64,000 nucleotides of DNA, from the NCBI GenBank assembly GCA_016124375.1, contig WGNV01000004.1, positions 496,001-560,000 of the forward strand, given 5' to 3'. Both the position numbers and the translations under genes were made by a program. This document shows, piece after piece, positions 41,339 through 49,253 of this stretch. The notes below the pieces were generated by a model. That model worked only from the letters and a program-made list of their open reading frames with translations, searched no databases and was not told the origin of the DNA. Each line of letters opens with the position of its first letter. Positions within the stretch are counted from its first letter, which is position 1. This DNA is from Tepidisphaera sp. Its GTDB lineage: Bacteria > Planctomycetota > Phycisphaerae > Phycisphaerales > UBA1924.

Positions 41339-43983
41339 GAGACACCAACCTCCTGCACTTCTCCCGCCCCGGCACCTTCCCCCGCCCCCACGGGCGCTGC
41401 TTCTCGCACCGGCTTCTTGAACGTGCCCGCCGCGACCTCCCGCTGAATCCGCTTCTTCTCGCGGCGCACCAGATAGGGCTTCAAGTAGAACGCCCACGGG
41501 ATGCCCAGCCCCATCAACACGCCCCCAAACGCGATCACGTGAATGCCCGGGTTGTTCCCCACGCCGAGGATCGTGAAACTCGCATACGGGTGCGGGATCA
41601 TCCCCGCATCCGCCTGCGCCTGCGTCCGCTGCCAGCCGGCTTGGTCCCACCCCGCCTGACTGAACTTGAACTCGTTGGGGTTGAGCCCCGCCAGCACCGT
41701 CCCGCCCACGTTCGCCAACAGCCCACGCTCATCGCTCCACATGAACGGCGCCTTCAGGGGCGAGTTCAACTTGGTCACGTGGTCGAAGCCTTCAAACCCG
41801 CCGTCGGTCGGCTCCACCCGCAACACGCTCTGGTAGTCGCGTGGCGCCCCGCGGTTGTCGTACGCCAGCATCTTGAAATCCACCAGCCGCACATCGAACC
41901 CCGGCAACTGGTACATGAGCCGCCCGAACGCCAACTGCATGTGCCTGCCGTCGGGGAGTATCAGCGTCCGCTCGCCGCCGTTGTTCAGCCCCATGTACCG
42001 CGAGAAGGGCACCCACACCACGCGCCTGAAGACGCTCTCCCCGCTCGCCGCCCCTTTCCGCGGCACACTCACCTCCACCCCCAGCATCGCCTTCTCGTGC
42101 GTCCCGATCGCCTGCTTGTCCTGCTTCTCAGGCGGCACCGGCGTCGGCCGCTCCACCCGCGTCGCCTCGTCCCACCTCTCCCCGATCCGCAAACTCACCT
42201 TCGGCACCACGTCGCGAATCCACCCGCTCGTGCCGTCCGCACCCTTGGCGTCGATCTCATCTTCGCCGACTACCCGCACCCGCCCGCCCGGCTGGCGCAC
42301 GATCGCCCGCGTCTTGCCCAGCCCGGGCTCATCGATGTACACGTGCAACTGGTCGCACTCGACCAGGTAAATCCGGATCGCCGGATCAGCGTCCTTGCGC
42401 GTCGGCATGCCCCGCGCGTTCAGCTTGTCCGGGTACAGATCCTGGTTGATCTCCGGAAACCGGTGATACACGTACCGGTCAAACTTCTCGCCGTCGGGCT
42501 TCGTCACCCGCACCACCGCCACGCTGCTCTGGGCGTTTTTGTACCCCTCCGTGATAATCGGAAAGGGCGGCTCGGGCGACACCTGGCTCACCTTCAGCCG
42601 ATATCCCCCCGCCGTCACTTCGCTGCCAGCGTCCACCGGGAACACGCCCCGGAACTCCGCCTGCCCATCGCCAGCGGGAATCTCCACCACCAGCGCGTGC
42701 CGCGTGCCGTCCGGCACCACTTCGCTCAGCGCCCGCCAGCGATCATCCGTCATCCCGTGTTTGGCCCCGAGCGTGTACTCCACATCCAGAACATTCCCCG
42801 CCGCGTTCGCCACGCGGCTCACCGGCACCTTCGGCGCCACGATAAACGGATACACCGGCTCCTCATGCACCTTGCCCTTGTCGTCCGGCAAATCACTGTG
42901 CACATACACAATCCGCAGGGGCGTGTTCGAGTTCCCCGCGCTCACGCCCCGCGTGTCGTCCGGCTCCACCTTCACCCAATCCGCCTGAGGCTCCGCATAC
43001 GCCGCGTAGCCGACCAGCCGCAACTTCACATCCTCCGCCCCTGCCGCAGACGCCACCGGAACGCTCAACTTCCCCGCCGACGGCACCTCCCAAGGCTTCG
43101 CAAACCCCGTGGCCGCCAGCCCCACGTCCAGCGCCGTCGTCGCCTCGATCGCCCCCAGGTTGTAATCGTTGTACCGGGGCACCCCGCTCAAGGGCTTGGG
43201 CTCCCACCCGCCCCCGGCGTTCACATACAGCGCCACCCGCGTGTTGTCATAAAACACATCCTGCGCCGGCCCCACCCCCGGCACGCCCGTCTTGGCGTCC
43301 ACGGGCCCCGCCAGCAGCAAGGTGTCGCCTTCTCTCTTGAGCCCGTGGTAATAGATACTCCCCAGCGCGATCGTCACGATCCCCGTGTGAACCGTCAGCA
43401 CGCCGATGTTCTTGACGTTGAACTCGATCCGCCGCACCGTCGCCACCACCATGTTGACGACAAACAGCATCAGCACCACGCGCAAAGGCCACCAGCCGTA
43501 GTACTCCAGTTCGCTCATCTCCATGCCGGGCAGCCGCCGGAGCGTGATGTTCTTGTTCCGCTCCACAAACCCCGCGAAAAACCGCAGGCCCTCGCCGGTC
43601 TCGGGGTGGTAGTTGAGCCGGGGCCACGCATACGCGTTCCACAACACAACGCCCACGCCGCACAGCAGCAGCCCCACCACGAATGTGGCGACAAACCGCA
43701 GCGCCCCCTTGCCCCGCGTCATCTGCCACACGACCAGCGCCGGCACCACCCCCACCACCGCCACCGTGCCCAGCAGCGTGAGCAGGTACACCCCCCAAGT
43801 CGGCGCCAGGGCGATCAGCCCCACCGGCACGCTGGCCGAGATGCCGAACAGCACCACCAGCACCAGCAGCACCACCGCCAGCGAGATCGAACTGAACACG
43901 CGCAGTGTCCACTTGAGGGGCAGCCAAGCGCCCCGCAGGTTCTCATCCTCCCAAGCCTTGTTCGCGCGCCATTTGTCGCTCAT
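41335..43983 (-). CDS. resB: Cytochrome c biogenesis protein ResB (Ccs1)
   Basis: An 882-residue membrane protein: helices near 28-50, 58-85, 92-115 and about 165-185, a very large periplasmic domain, and a final helix near 820-840. LKWTLRVFSSISLAVVLLVL and NVKNIGVLTVHTGIVTIALG are typical of ResB-like proteins. With CcsA it forms the haem-ligation complex. It is nearly twice the size of B. subtilis ResB (about 540), as in other large System II variants. It overlaps ccsA by four bases. Start ATG at 43983. Confidence 0.9.
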   Translation of the reverse strand: MSDKWRANKAWEDENLRGAWLPLKWTLRVFSSISLAVVLLVLVVLFGISASVPVGLIALAPTWGVYLLTLLGTVAVVGVVPALVVWQMTRGKGALRFVATFVVGLLLCGVGVVLWNAYAWPRLNYHPETGEGLRFFAGFVERNKNITLRRLPGMEMSELEYYGWWPLRVVLMLFVVNMVVATVRRIEFNVKNIGVLTVHTGIVTIALGSIYYHGLKREGDTLLLAGPVDAKTGVPGVGPAQDVFYDNTRVALYVNAGGGWEPKPLSGVPRYNDYNLGAIEATTALDVGLAATGFAKPWEVPSAGKLSVPVASAAGAEDVKLRLVGYAAYAEPQADWVKVEPDDTRGVSAGNSNTPLRIVYVHSDLPDDKGKVHEEPVYPFIVAPKVPVSRVANAAGNVLDVEYTLGAKHGMTDDRWRALSEVVPDGTRHALVVEIPAGDGQAEFRGVFPVDAGSEVTAGGYRLKVSQVSPEPPFPIITEGYKNAQSSVAVVRVTKPDGEKFDRYVYHRFPEINQDLYPDKLNARGMPTRKDADPAIRIYLVECDQLHVYIDEPGLGKTRAIVRQPGGRVRVVGEDEIDAKGADGTSGWIRDVVPKVSLRIGERWDEATRVERPTPVPPEKQDKQAIGTHEKAMLGVEVSVPRKGAASGESVFRRVVWVPFSRYMGLNNGGERTLILPDGRHMQLAFGRLMYQLPGFDVRLVDFKMLAYDNRGAPRDYQSVLRVEPTDGGFEGFDHVTKLNSPLKAPFMWSDERGLLANVGGTVLAGLNPNEFKFSQAGWDQAGWQRTQAQADAGMIPHPYASFTILGVGNNPGIHVIAFGGVLMGLGIPWAFYLKPYLVRREKKRIQREVAAGTFKKPVREAAPVGAGEGAGAGEVQEVGVS

Positions 43984-44013
43984 GCGGTCCTTCGGATTGG
44001 CCGGTCTTGGGTG

Positions 44014-44034
44014 GCCCCTCTCTCCGAGAGGGGC
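44014..44034. repeat. Hairpin GCCCCTCTC-TCC-GAGAGGGGC, copy 2
   Basis: Identical to 26481-26501. On the plus strand it is followed by GTTTTCC, a weak T run, but no plus-strand gene precedes it, so a repeat is more likely than a terminator. Confidence 0.85.
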
Positions 44035-44131
44035 GTTTTCCGCCGCCGGCGCTTCCAGTCGGGCCGCACACCTCGCCCGACATCATTGATACCATCCTTG
44101 TCCGGATTCTCCAAGGGAAAACCGTTCTAGT

Positions 44132-45589
44132 TTAGCAGTAATCCGTCCCGATATACAGTAACTCCGCCATCGGATGTTCGCGCTCCAGCACCCAGCGTAA
44201 CGGATGCCAATCCGGATGCTTGCGGCGAGCCTCCGAATCCACCCCCGCCGCTACCAACCCCGCCAACCGGCCCCCAACGGTTTCCCGCCCTTCCGTAGCC
44301 CGACCCTCAGGGAGGGCCTCGTCCCCGCCGTCAGTAGCCCGACCGTCAGGGAGGGCCTCGCCGCGATCCCCGCCGGCCCCAAACTCAAACGCCCCCCGCA
44401 TCATCCCCAGCGCCTCCGCCCCATTCACCGTCCCCATCGCAAGCAAGGTCGCCGCGTCCACCCCATCCCGCCGGTACAGCAGCCCCATCTCCGCCAAAAT
44501 CGACAACTCCCCCCGCGGCTGATTAATCACCGAGTCCGTCCCCAGCGCCACCGTCACCCCCGCCTCCATCATCTCCCTATACCGATGCGGCCCAAACACC
44601 CCCGCCGCCCCGAAGTACTCCGACGCGTGCGGGCAATACACGACGCTCACACCACTTCGCGCCATCACCTCAAGATCCGCGTCCGAACAGTCATTCACGT
44701 GCACAAATGTGCAGTCGTACGCATCGCCCGCTTCCTCTACACCGAGTGCCGCCAGCGTGTGCGCCACGGGTGAAAGGCCCCGCCCGATCTCCTCCAGCAT
44801 CTCGGGCCGCCACAACCCCAGTTCCTCCAAGAACCTCCGATGAGCCCCGGTCCCCTGGGCGATGAACTCCCGTTCCGCCAGCGTTTCGGCGACGTGCGTC
44901 GCGATCCGCACGCCCTTCTGGCCCGCGATCTCCTTCGCCAACCCAAACCCGCGCCTCGACACCGTGTTCGCGGCATGGGGCGAGATTCCCACCTTCCGCC
45001 ACACCCCTCGCTCCACATCCACGCCCGCCAACGCCGCCTTCATCCCCTCCATGCCCGCCTCTTCGCCCTTGCCGATCGCAAAGAACTCGATGTAGCTCAC
45101 CCCGCCCAGCGCCGCACCCGCCAACGCTTCCACCCCCGCCGCGCTCGCCCTCCCCCGCACTGCCCCGGCAATATCCCCCACCGCCACCACCCCCGACGCC
45201 AAGCACTTCTCCACCCCCAGCCGCACGCTGGCCGCGATCTCCGCGGGCTCCGTCCGCCGCTCCCGCCGCACCACATCCACAAACCCGCCAAACCCCTTCT
45301 CCACCTCAAACCGTCGCGGCCCAATATGGGTCAAGTCCAGGTGCGCATGGGCATTCACCAGCCCCGGCATCAACACCGCCTCCGGATGCCGCTCCACCGA
45401 CGCCCCCGCGTTCGCCGGGTGCTTCGCCACGTCCCCGGGCGTCCCCACCTCCAGCACGCGCAACTTTCGCGGCCCCTCCACCCGCACCAGCAGCGCCCCC
45501 GGCGCAAACGCCCGCCGCCAATCACACACCGCCGCGGCTTCCAGCCGCACGGTCTTGGGCCACCTCTCGTTCACGCCCGCATGCGTCAC
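44132..45589 (-). CDS. Amidohydrolase-superfamily deaminase/chlorohydrolase-like enzyme
   Basis: A 485-residue metal-dependent hydrolase of the guanine deaminase/TrzN-AtzA group. Metal ligands: NAHAHLDLT (HxH), HVAET, HVND and GTDSV. Possible substrates are aminated nucleobases or futalosine intermediates; nothing local decides. Near the C-terminus (about 410-432) there are two tandem copies of the translated GCCCGACCGTCAGGGAGGGC repeat (EALPDGRAT, EALPEGRAT) inserted after the barrel. The start is GTG 45589 with GAGGAAGG before it; the open frame further up crosses the composite element at 45622. Confidence 0.82.
   Translation of the reverse strand: MTHAGVNERWPKTVRLEAAAVCDWRRAFAPGALLVRVEGPRKLRVLEVGTPGDVAKHPANAGASVERHPEAVLMPGLVNAHAHLDLTHIGPRRFEVEKGFGGFVDVVRRERRTEPAEIAASVRLGVEKCLASGVVAVGDIAGAVRGRASAAGVEALAGAALGGVSYIEFFAIGKGEEAGMEGMKAALAGVDVERGVWRKVGISPHAANTVSRRGFGLAKEIAGQKGVRIATHVAETLAEREFIAQGTGAHRRFLEELGLWRPEMLEEIGRGLSPVAHTLAALGVEEAGDAYDCTFVHVNDCSDADLEVMARSGVSVVYCPHASEYFGAAGVFGPHRYREMMEAGVTVALGTDSVINQPRGELSILAEMGLLYRRDGVDAATLLAMGTVNGAEALGMMRGAFEFGAGGDRGEALPDGRATDGGDEALPEGRATEGRETVGGRLAGLVAAGVDSEARRKHPDWHPLRWVLEREHPMAELLYIGTDYC
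44295..44360. repeat. Two tandem GCCCGACC...GGGAGGGC repeats inside the amidohydrolase gene
   Basis: Copies at 44295-44321 and 44334-44360, 39 bases apart (in frame), differ by one base in the first 27. They match intergenic copies elsewhere in the window. Confidence 0.88.
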
Positions 45590-45621
45590 GCCTTCGCCTT
45601 CCTCCTCGTTAGCCACGCCCC

Positions 45622-45711
45622 TGACGCCGGACCTGAGTCCGCGAAGGTCCGGGTCGCTTCCACGCCCGCACCCCCGCACCCGGAAGTTCGCCAAGCCTCA
45701 CTTCCGGCGTC
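45622..45711. repeat. Composite palindromic element (family GACGCCGGA, copy 3)
   Basis: A 90-bp element with 9-bp terminal inverted repeats GACGCCGGA (45623-45631) and TCCGGCGTC (45703-45711). It has the same two hairpins as 19816-19920, in opposite orientation. It lies in the gap between the divergent amidohydrolase and OmpA genes. Confidence 0.88.
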
Positions 45712-45881
45712 CTTCAAACCCGCATCCTTCTTCCCCCCACACTTTCATGCCAAACCCCGCCAACTACCGATCTTCTCCCCCGGTCTACCATCGCATCCAA
45801 AGCCCGCGTGGCGGCCCTCACCGGATGTGGCCCGCCGCCTCGGCTTCCCGTGTTCCCGTCCTTTCAACGGAGTGTAGAACA

Positions 45882-46772
45882 ATGACCCAGCCCCGCCCCC
45901 TTCACCGCACGCTTCTCGGCGCCGTCGCCCTGCTCGCCTGCACCATGCTCTTCGGCGGGTGCGTTGGCCAGGGCGAGTACGACCGCCTGTACGAAACCAA
46001 CCGCAGCCTCACCAACCGCAACGCCGAACTGCAGCGCGAGCGCGACGAAGCCCGCGCCCAGGCCGACCTCATGCGAGGCAACATCGGCTCTTCCGCCGGC
46101 ACCCTGGCCGACCTGCAGGCCCAGAACGCCGCCCTCAAGGCCCAGCTCGACAAGGCCCTCGCCGACTTCAGCGAACTCCAGAACCGCATCGCCGGCCTCA
46201 AGTTCGGCCCCCTCGACAGCGACACCGACCAGGCCCTGGCCGCACTCGCCGCCCAATACCCCGACCTCATCAAGTACGACTCTTCCCGCGGCATGCTCCG
46301 CTTCGCCTCCGACCTCACCTTCGACTCGGGCTCCGACGTCGTGAAGGAAGACGCCAAGCGGGCCCTCGCCGCCCTCGGCCAGATCCTCAACAACTCCGCG
46401 GCCAGCGGCTACGACGTCTACGTCGAAGGCCACACCGACAGCCAACGCATCAGCAGCAACACCGCCAAGCGCTTCCCCACCAACCGCTACCTCTCCGCCG
46501 CCCGCTCCATCAGCGTCATCAACGAACTCGCCAAGCTCGGCGTCAAGCCCGGGCGCATGCTCGCCGCCGGCTGGGGCGAATGGCGCCCCGCCGTCCCCAA
46601 CACCTCCAGCGGCAACACCCCCGCCAACCGCCGCGTCGAGATCTTCCTCGTCAAGGCCTCCGCCGGCACCATGATGCTCGACGAGAGCCAGGTCCCCGCC
46701 GAACGCTCCAGCGGCAGCGCCAAGCCCAAGAGCGAAAAGCCCCCGGCACGGCCCGTTGACATGAGCAAGTAA
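45882..46772 (+). CDS. OmpA-family peptidoglycan-associated lipoprotein with coiled coil
   Basis: A 296-residue lipoprotein. The signal peptide ends in the lipobox FGGC (about residue 27). Residues about 32-105 form a coiled coil (LTNRNAELQRERDEARAQAD). Residues about 130-270 are an OmpA C-terminal peptidoglycan-binding domain (VYVEGHTDSQRIS, LSAARSISVINELAKLGV, NRRVEIFL). The domain architecture suggests a tether between membrane and cell wall, as for Pal. The ATG at 45882 follows CGGAG. The gene ends with a Lys/Pro tail and a strong terminator. Part of its 3' end is duplicated at 48401-48557. Confidence 0.92.
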   Translation: MTQPRPLHRTLLGAVALLACTMLFGGCVGQGEYDRLYETNRSLTNRNAELQRERDEARAQADLMRGNIGSSAGTLADLQAQNAALKAQLDKALADFSELQNRIAGLKFGPLDSDTDQALAALAAQYPDLIKYDSSRGMLRFASDLTFDSGSDVVKEDAKRALAALGQILNNSAASGYDVYVEGHTDSQRISSNTAKRFPTNRYLSAARSISVINELAKLGVKPGRMLAAGWGEWRPAVPNTSSGNTPANRRVEIFLVKASAGTMMLDESQVPAERSSGSAKPKSEKPPARPVDMSK

Positions 46773-46800
46773 GCCGCCCGGCCGCGAAGTTTCCTTCAGT

Positions 46801-46822
46801 TGCCCGACCGTAAGGAAGGGCC
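46801..46822. repeat. GCCCGACCGTAAGGAAGGGC repeat before the ompA terminator
   Basis: A copy of the GCCCGACC family between the ompA stop and its terminator. This block (46789-46864) is duplicated at 48482-48557. Confidence 0.85.
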
Positions 46823-46837
46823 TCCAAAGTCCCACCC

Positions 46838-46864
46838 AGCCCCGCCCACGCGGGGCTTTTTTTT
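46838..46864 (+). terminator. Intrinsic terminator of the OmpA gene
   Basis: A perfect 8-bp stem AGCCCCGC/GCGGGGCT with loop CCAC, followed by a run of eight T. Confidence 0.95.
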
Positions 46865-47010
46865 CGCGCCTCCCCACGCCCTCACCCGGCAGCACCAACA
46901 CATTTTCCTTGCGGCCCTGCCCACTCGCGGTACCCTACGGACACTCGGCCCGATCGCGGCAAGAGTCGTTCAAACCGCATCGGCCGTGTGACTCCGGGGG
47001 GAGGTTCATC

Positions 47011-48375
47011 ATGCGTGCGAATCCTGGCGGCTGCCCCGGGCGGGTGCACACTCCGCGCTTTTTCAGCATCCCCCCGACTCCCCGAACATGCCTCCTCGCA
47101 TCGTTCGCGTTGCTCTGCTTCTTCAGCGCGAGCACACGCGCGCAAACCATCCGCCTCCTGACGCTCGACGCCGCCCGCTGCGGCACATGCCCCACCAACG
47201 GCGCCACCGAAGACATCGCGACCACACCCTTCATGTCCGTCGCCCGCGAGGCGATGCTCAGCCCCGCCAACTTCGGACCCGCGGGCGTCGTGCCGCAGTC
47301 CCTCACCCTCCGCCCGCCGGTCCATGAGTTCACCCCCGCCTCGCTGGGCGGGGCAGACGTCGTGCTCATCTCCAGCACGCGACCCATCGACACCAGCGGA
47401 CACATCCTCACCTTGCGCGAGCAATCACTCCTCGGCCAGTTCGTCCAGCAGGGCGGCGGGCTCTTCGTCTTCTGGAACAACGGCGCCCAGCAGCTGGCCT
47501 CCCAGTTCGGCGCCTCCGGCTCCGACGCCTTCGGCGGCGCCGGGTGCGAAACCACCCTCGGCTCCGCATCGCCCGTCGTCGGCCCCTTTGGCAGCGGCGC
47601 AGGCTGCGTCATCTCCGGCTATCGCGGCTACTTCACTTCCGTCCCGCCGGGCTCCGCCATCCTCACCAACCTCTGCGGCGCCGCCCTCGATTCCGGCCTC
47701 GGCCACGCCGTCATCATCAACGACGAAGAGTGGACCTGGAACACCTCCGTATCACCATGTGGCGACGCCACCCTCGACAACCAGAAGCTCCGCCTGTTCC
47801 TCAACAGCCTCGCCCATGTGCTTCCCACCTCGCCCTGCGTCGCCTTCCGCGCCATCTCCAGCCAGCCCCAATCCGTCGATACCTGCCCCACTTCCGCCGC
47901 CGATCTCAGCACGCTGGCCGACGGCGCCGGCCCCTTCTCCTACGCCTGGCAGGTCGAATCCTCCCCCGGAACTTGGCTCGCCGTCAACGACGGAGCCCTG
48001 CCCTACAACGCCGGCACGATCATCGCCAGCAGCTCGCACTCCGCCACGCTCCACCTCGACTGCGCCGTGCTCCCGGGAGCCCCCGCGCTGCGATTCCGCG
48101 CCGTCGCCAGCAACGCCTGCGGCGACGTCACCAGCGACGCCGCCACCCTCAGCTTTCGAAGCCCCGCCGACCCCGCCTGCGCCGGCCCCGCCTGCGATCC
48201 CGACGTCAATCAGGACGGCGTCGCCGATCAGGGTGACGTCGATTACCTCATCAACGTCATCGCCGGCGGCCAAAATCCCTCCAACATCGATCCAGACTTC
48301 AACCAGGACGGCGTCGCCGATCAGGGCGACATCGACGCCCTCGTCAACGTCGTCGCGGGCGGGCCTTGCCCCTGA
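47011..48375 (+). CDS. Secreted dockerin-like protein (GC-type)
   Basis: A 454-residue exported protein. The signal peptide (about 18-45: CLLASFALLCFFSASTRAQ) is followed by a domain that looks like a class I amidotransferase-like fold (VVLISSTRPID, GQFVQQGGGLFVFWNNG), a Cys-containing beta/Ig-like region (about 285-395), and two C-terminal Asp-rich repeats (CDPDVNQDGVADQGDVDYLI; DPDFNQDGVADQGDIDALV). These are of the EF-hand/dockerin type seen in many Phycisphaerales secreted proteins and probably bind calcium or anchor at the surface. The ATG at 47011 has GGGGGGAGG upstream. The gene ends in its own terminator. Confidence 0.85.
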   Translation: MRANPGGCPGRVHTPRFFSIPPTPRTCLLASFALLCFFSASTRAQTIRLLTLDAARCGTCPTNGATEDIATTPFMSVAREAMLSPANFGPAGVVPQSLTLRPPVHEFTPASLGGADVVLISSTRPIDTSGHILTLREQSLLGQFVQQGGGLFVFWNNGAQQLASQFGASGSDAFGGAGCETTLGSASPVVGPFGSGAGCVISGYRGYFTSVPPGSAILTNLCGAALDSGLGHAVIINDEEWTWNTSVSPCGDATLDNQKLRLFLNSLAHVLPTSPCVAFRAISSQPQSVDTCPTSAADLSTLADGAGPFSYAWQVESSPGTWLAVNDGALPYNAGTIIASSSHSATLHLDCAVLPGAPALRFRAVASNACGDVTSDAATLSFRSPADPACAGPACDPDVNQDGVADQGDVDYLINVIAGGQNPSNIDPDFNQDGVADQGDIDALVNVVAGGPCP

Positions 48376-48400
48376 GCCAGCCTCCGACGCCCGCACTGCG

Positions 48401-48557
48401 AGCGTCATCAACCAACCCGCCAAGCGCGGCGTCAAGCCCGGCCGCATGCTCGCCGCCGGCTGGGGCGAATGGCGCCCCGCCGTTTCCTTCAGTAGCCCGA
48501 CCGTAAGGGAGGGCCTCCAAAGTCCCCCCAAGCCCCGCACACGCGGGGCTTTTTTTT
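48401..48557 (+). pseudogene. Relic copy of the ompA 3' end fused to its terminator
   Basis: Bases 48401-48482 are nearly identical to ompA 46512-46594 (the part coding for VKPGRMLAAGWGEWRPAV), and 48482-48557 match the ompA terminator block 46789-46864. The 194 bases between these two blocks in the original are missing here. So a piece of ompA was duplicated with an internal deletion and now supplies the terminator for the dockerin-like gene. Confidence 0.88.
48531..48557 (+). terminator. Intrinsic terminator of the dockerin-like gene
   Basis: A perfect 8-bp stem AGCCCCGC/GCGGGGCT with loop ACAC, then eight T. It is derived from the ompA terminator by duplication. Confidence 0.95.
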
Positions 48558-48627
48558 GCATCCTCCTTCCGAACCCGCGGCCACTCCCGTCGTACTCCCA
48601 CGGAGTCTTCCAAGGAGGGACCACGCC

Positions 48628-48939
48628 ATGAAGATCCAGATCAACTATGGCGACGTCGAAGGCAGCGACGCCCTCGCCGCCCGCGTCACCGAATCCGTCG
48701 AGTCCGCCATCGGCCGCTTCGAAGACCGCGTCACCCGCGTCGAGGTGCACCTGCGCGACGACAAGCAAGGCCGCTCAGGCCCCGACGACAATCGCTGCAC
48801 CATGGAAGCCCGCCCCGCGGGCGAACAACCCTTCGTCGTCGAGGCCCGCCACTCAGACCTCTACCAGGCCGTCCACGACTGCGCGGCCAAACTCAAACGC
48901 GCCACCACCCGCTACTTCGAACGCAAAGAAGAAGTCTGA
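48628..48939 (+). CDS. hpf: Ribosome hibernation promoting factor / YfiA-like
   Basis: A 103-residue protein of the short HPF/YfiA class that binds the 30S decoding centre and stabilises idle ribosomes. It has the family fold pattern: MKIQINYGDVEGSDALAARV, RVTRVEVHLRDD, CTMEARP, VVEARHSDLYQAVHDCAAKL, then a basic helix. The ATG at 48628 follows a perfect AAGGAGG. There is no C-terminal dimerisation domain of long HPF. Single gene. Confidence 0.9.
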   Translation: MKIQINYGDVEGSDALAARVTESVESAIGRFEDRVTRVEVHLRDDKQGRSGPDDNRCTMEARPAGEQPFVVEARHSDLYQAVHDCAAKLKRATTRYFERKEEV

Positions 48940-49253
48940 ACCAACCCGCGCCGGCATCACACTCGATGCCTCAATGCCTCAATGCCGCATACCCGTGTGC
49001 CTTCTTCTGCGTCAACCGCATCACGCCCATCAGTAGCCCGACCGTGAGGGAGGGCCGCCGAGTTCCGACGCTCGATGCCTCGATGCGGCATGCCTGTGTG
49101 CCTTCTTCTGCCTCAACCGCTTCGCGGCTCCACCTTCGTCCGATCTCAAAAAAAGCCCCACGCTTGCGCATGAGGCTCGTCAAATCCATCACGTTTCCTA
49201 GCTCTCCCGAACTCCGTCTCTTCGTCTCTCCAGAACTTCGTCTCTTCCCCGCC
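48940..49253. other. 314-base gap with a direct repeat and a minus-strand terminator
   Basis: There is no gene. A degenerate direct repeat (48962-49019 and 49071-49120; shared words CTCGATGCCTC and GTGTGCCTTCTTCTGC) flanks a GCCCGACC element (49036-49057). A terminator for the esterase gene is at 49148-49177, and a GAAGTTC/GAGACGAAG array (reverse strand) is at 49208-49247. Confidence 0.8.
49148..49177 (-). terminator. Intrinsic terminator of the esterase gene
   Basis: On the minus strand a 10-bp stem (with three G-T pairs) is closed by a GCAA tetraloop and followed by seven T. It is 77 bases after the esterase stop. Confidence 0.88.

Noticed and set aside
44014-44034. Perfect hairpin considered as a terminator
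   Set aside because: No plus-strand gene precedes it and an identical copy lies at 26481-26501 in another setting; classed as a repeat.
41539-44130. 863-residue plus-strand open frame
   Set aside because: Antisense shadow of resB.
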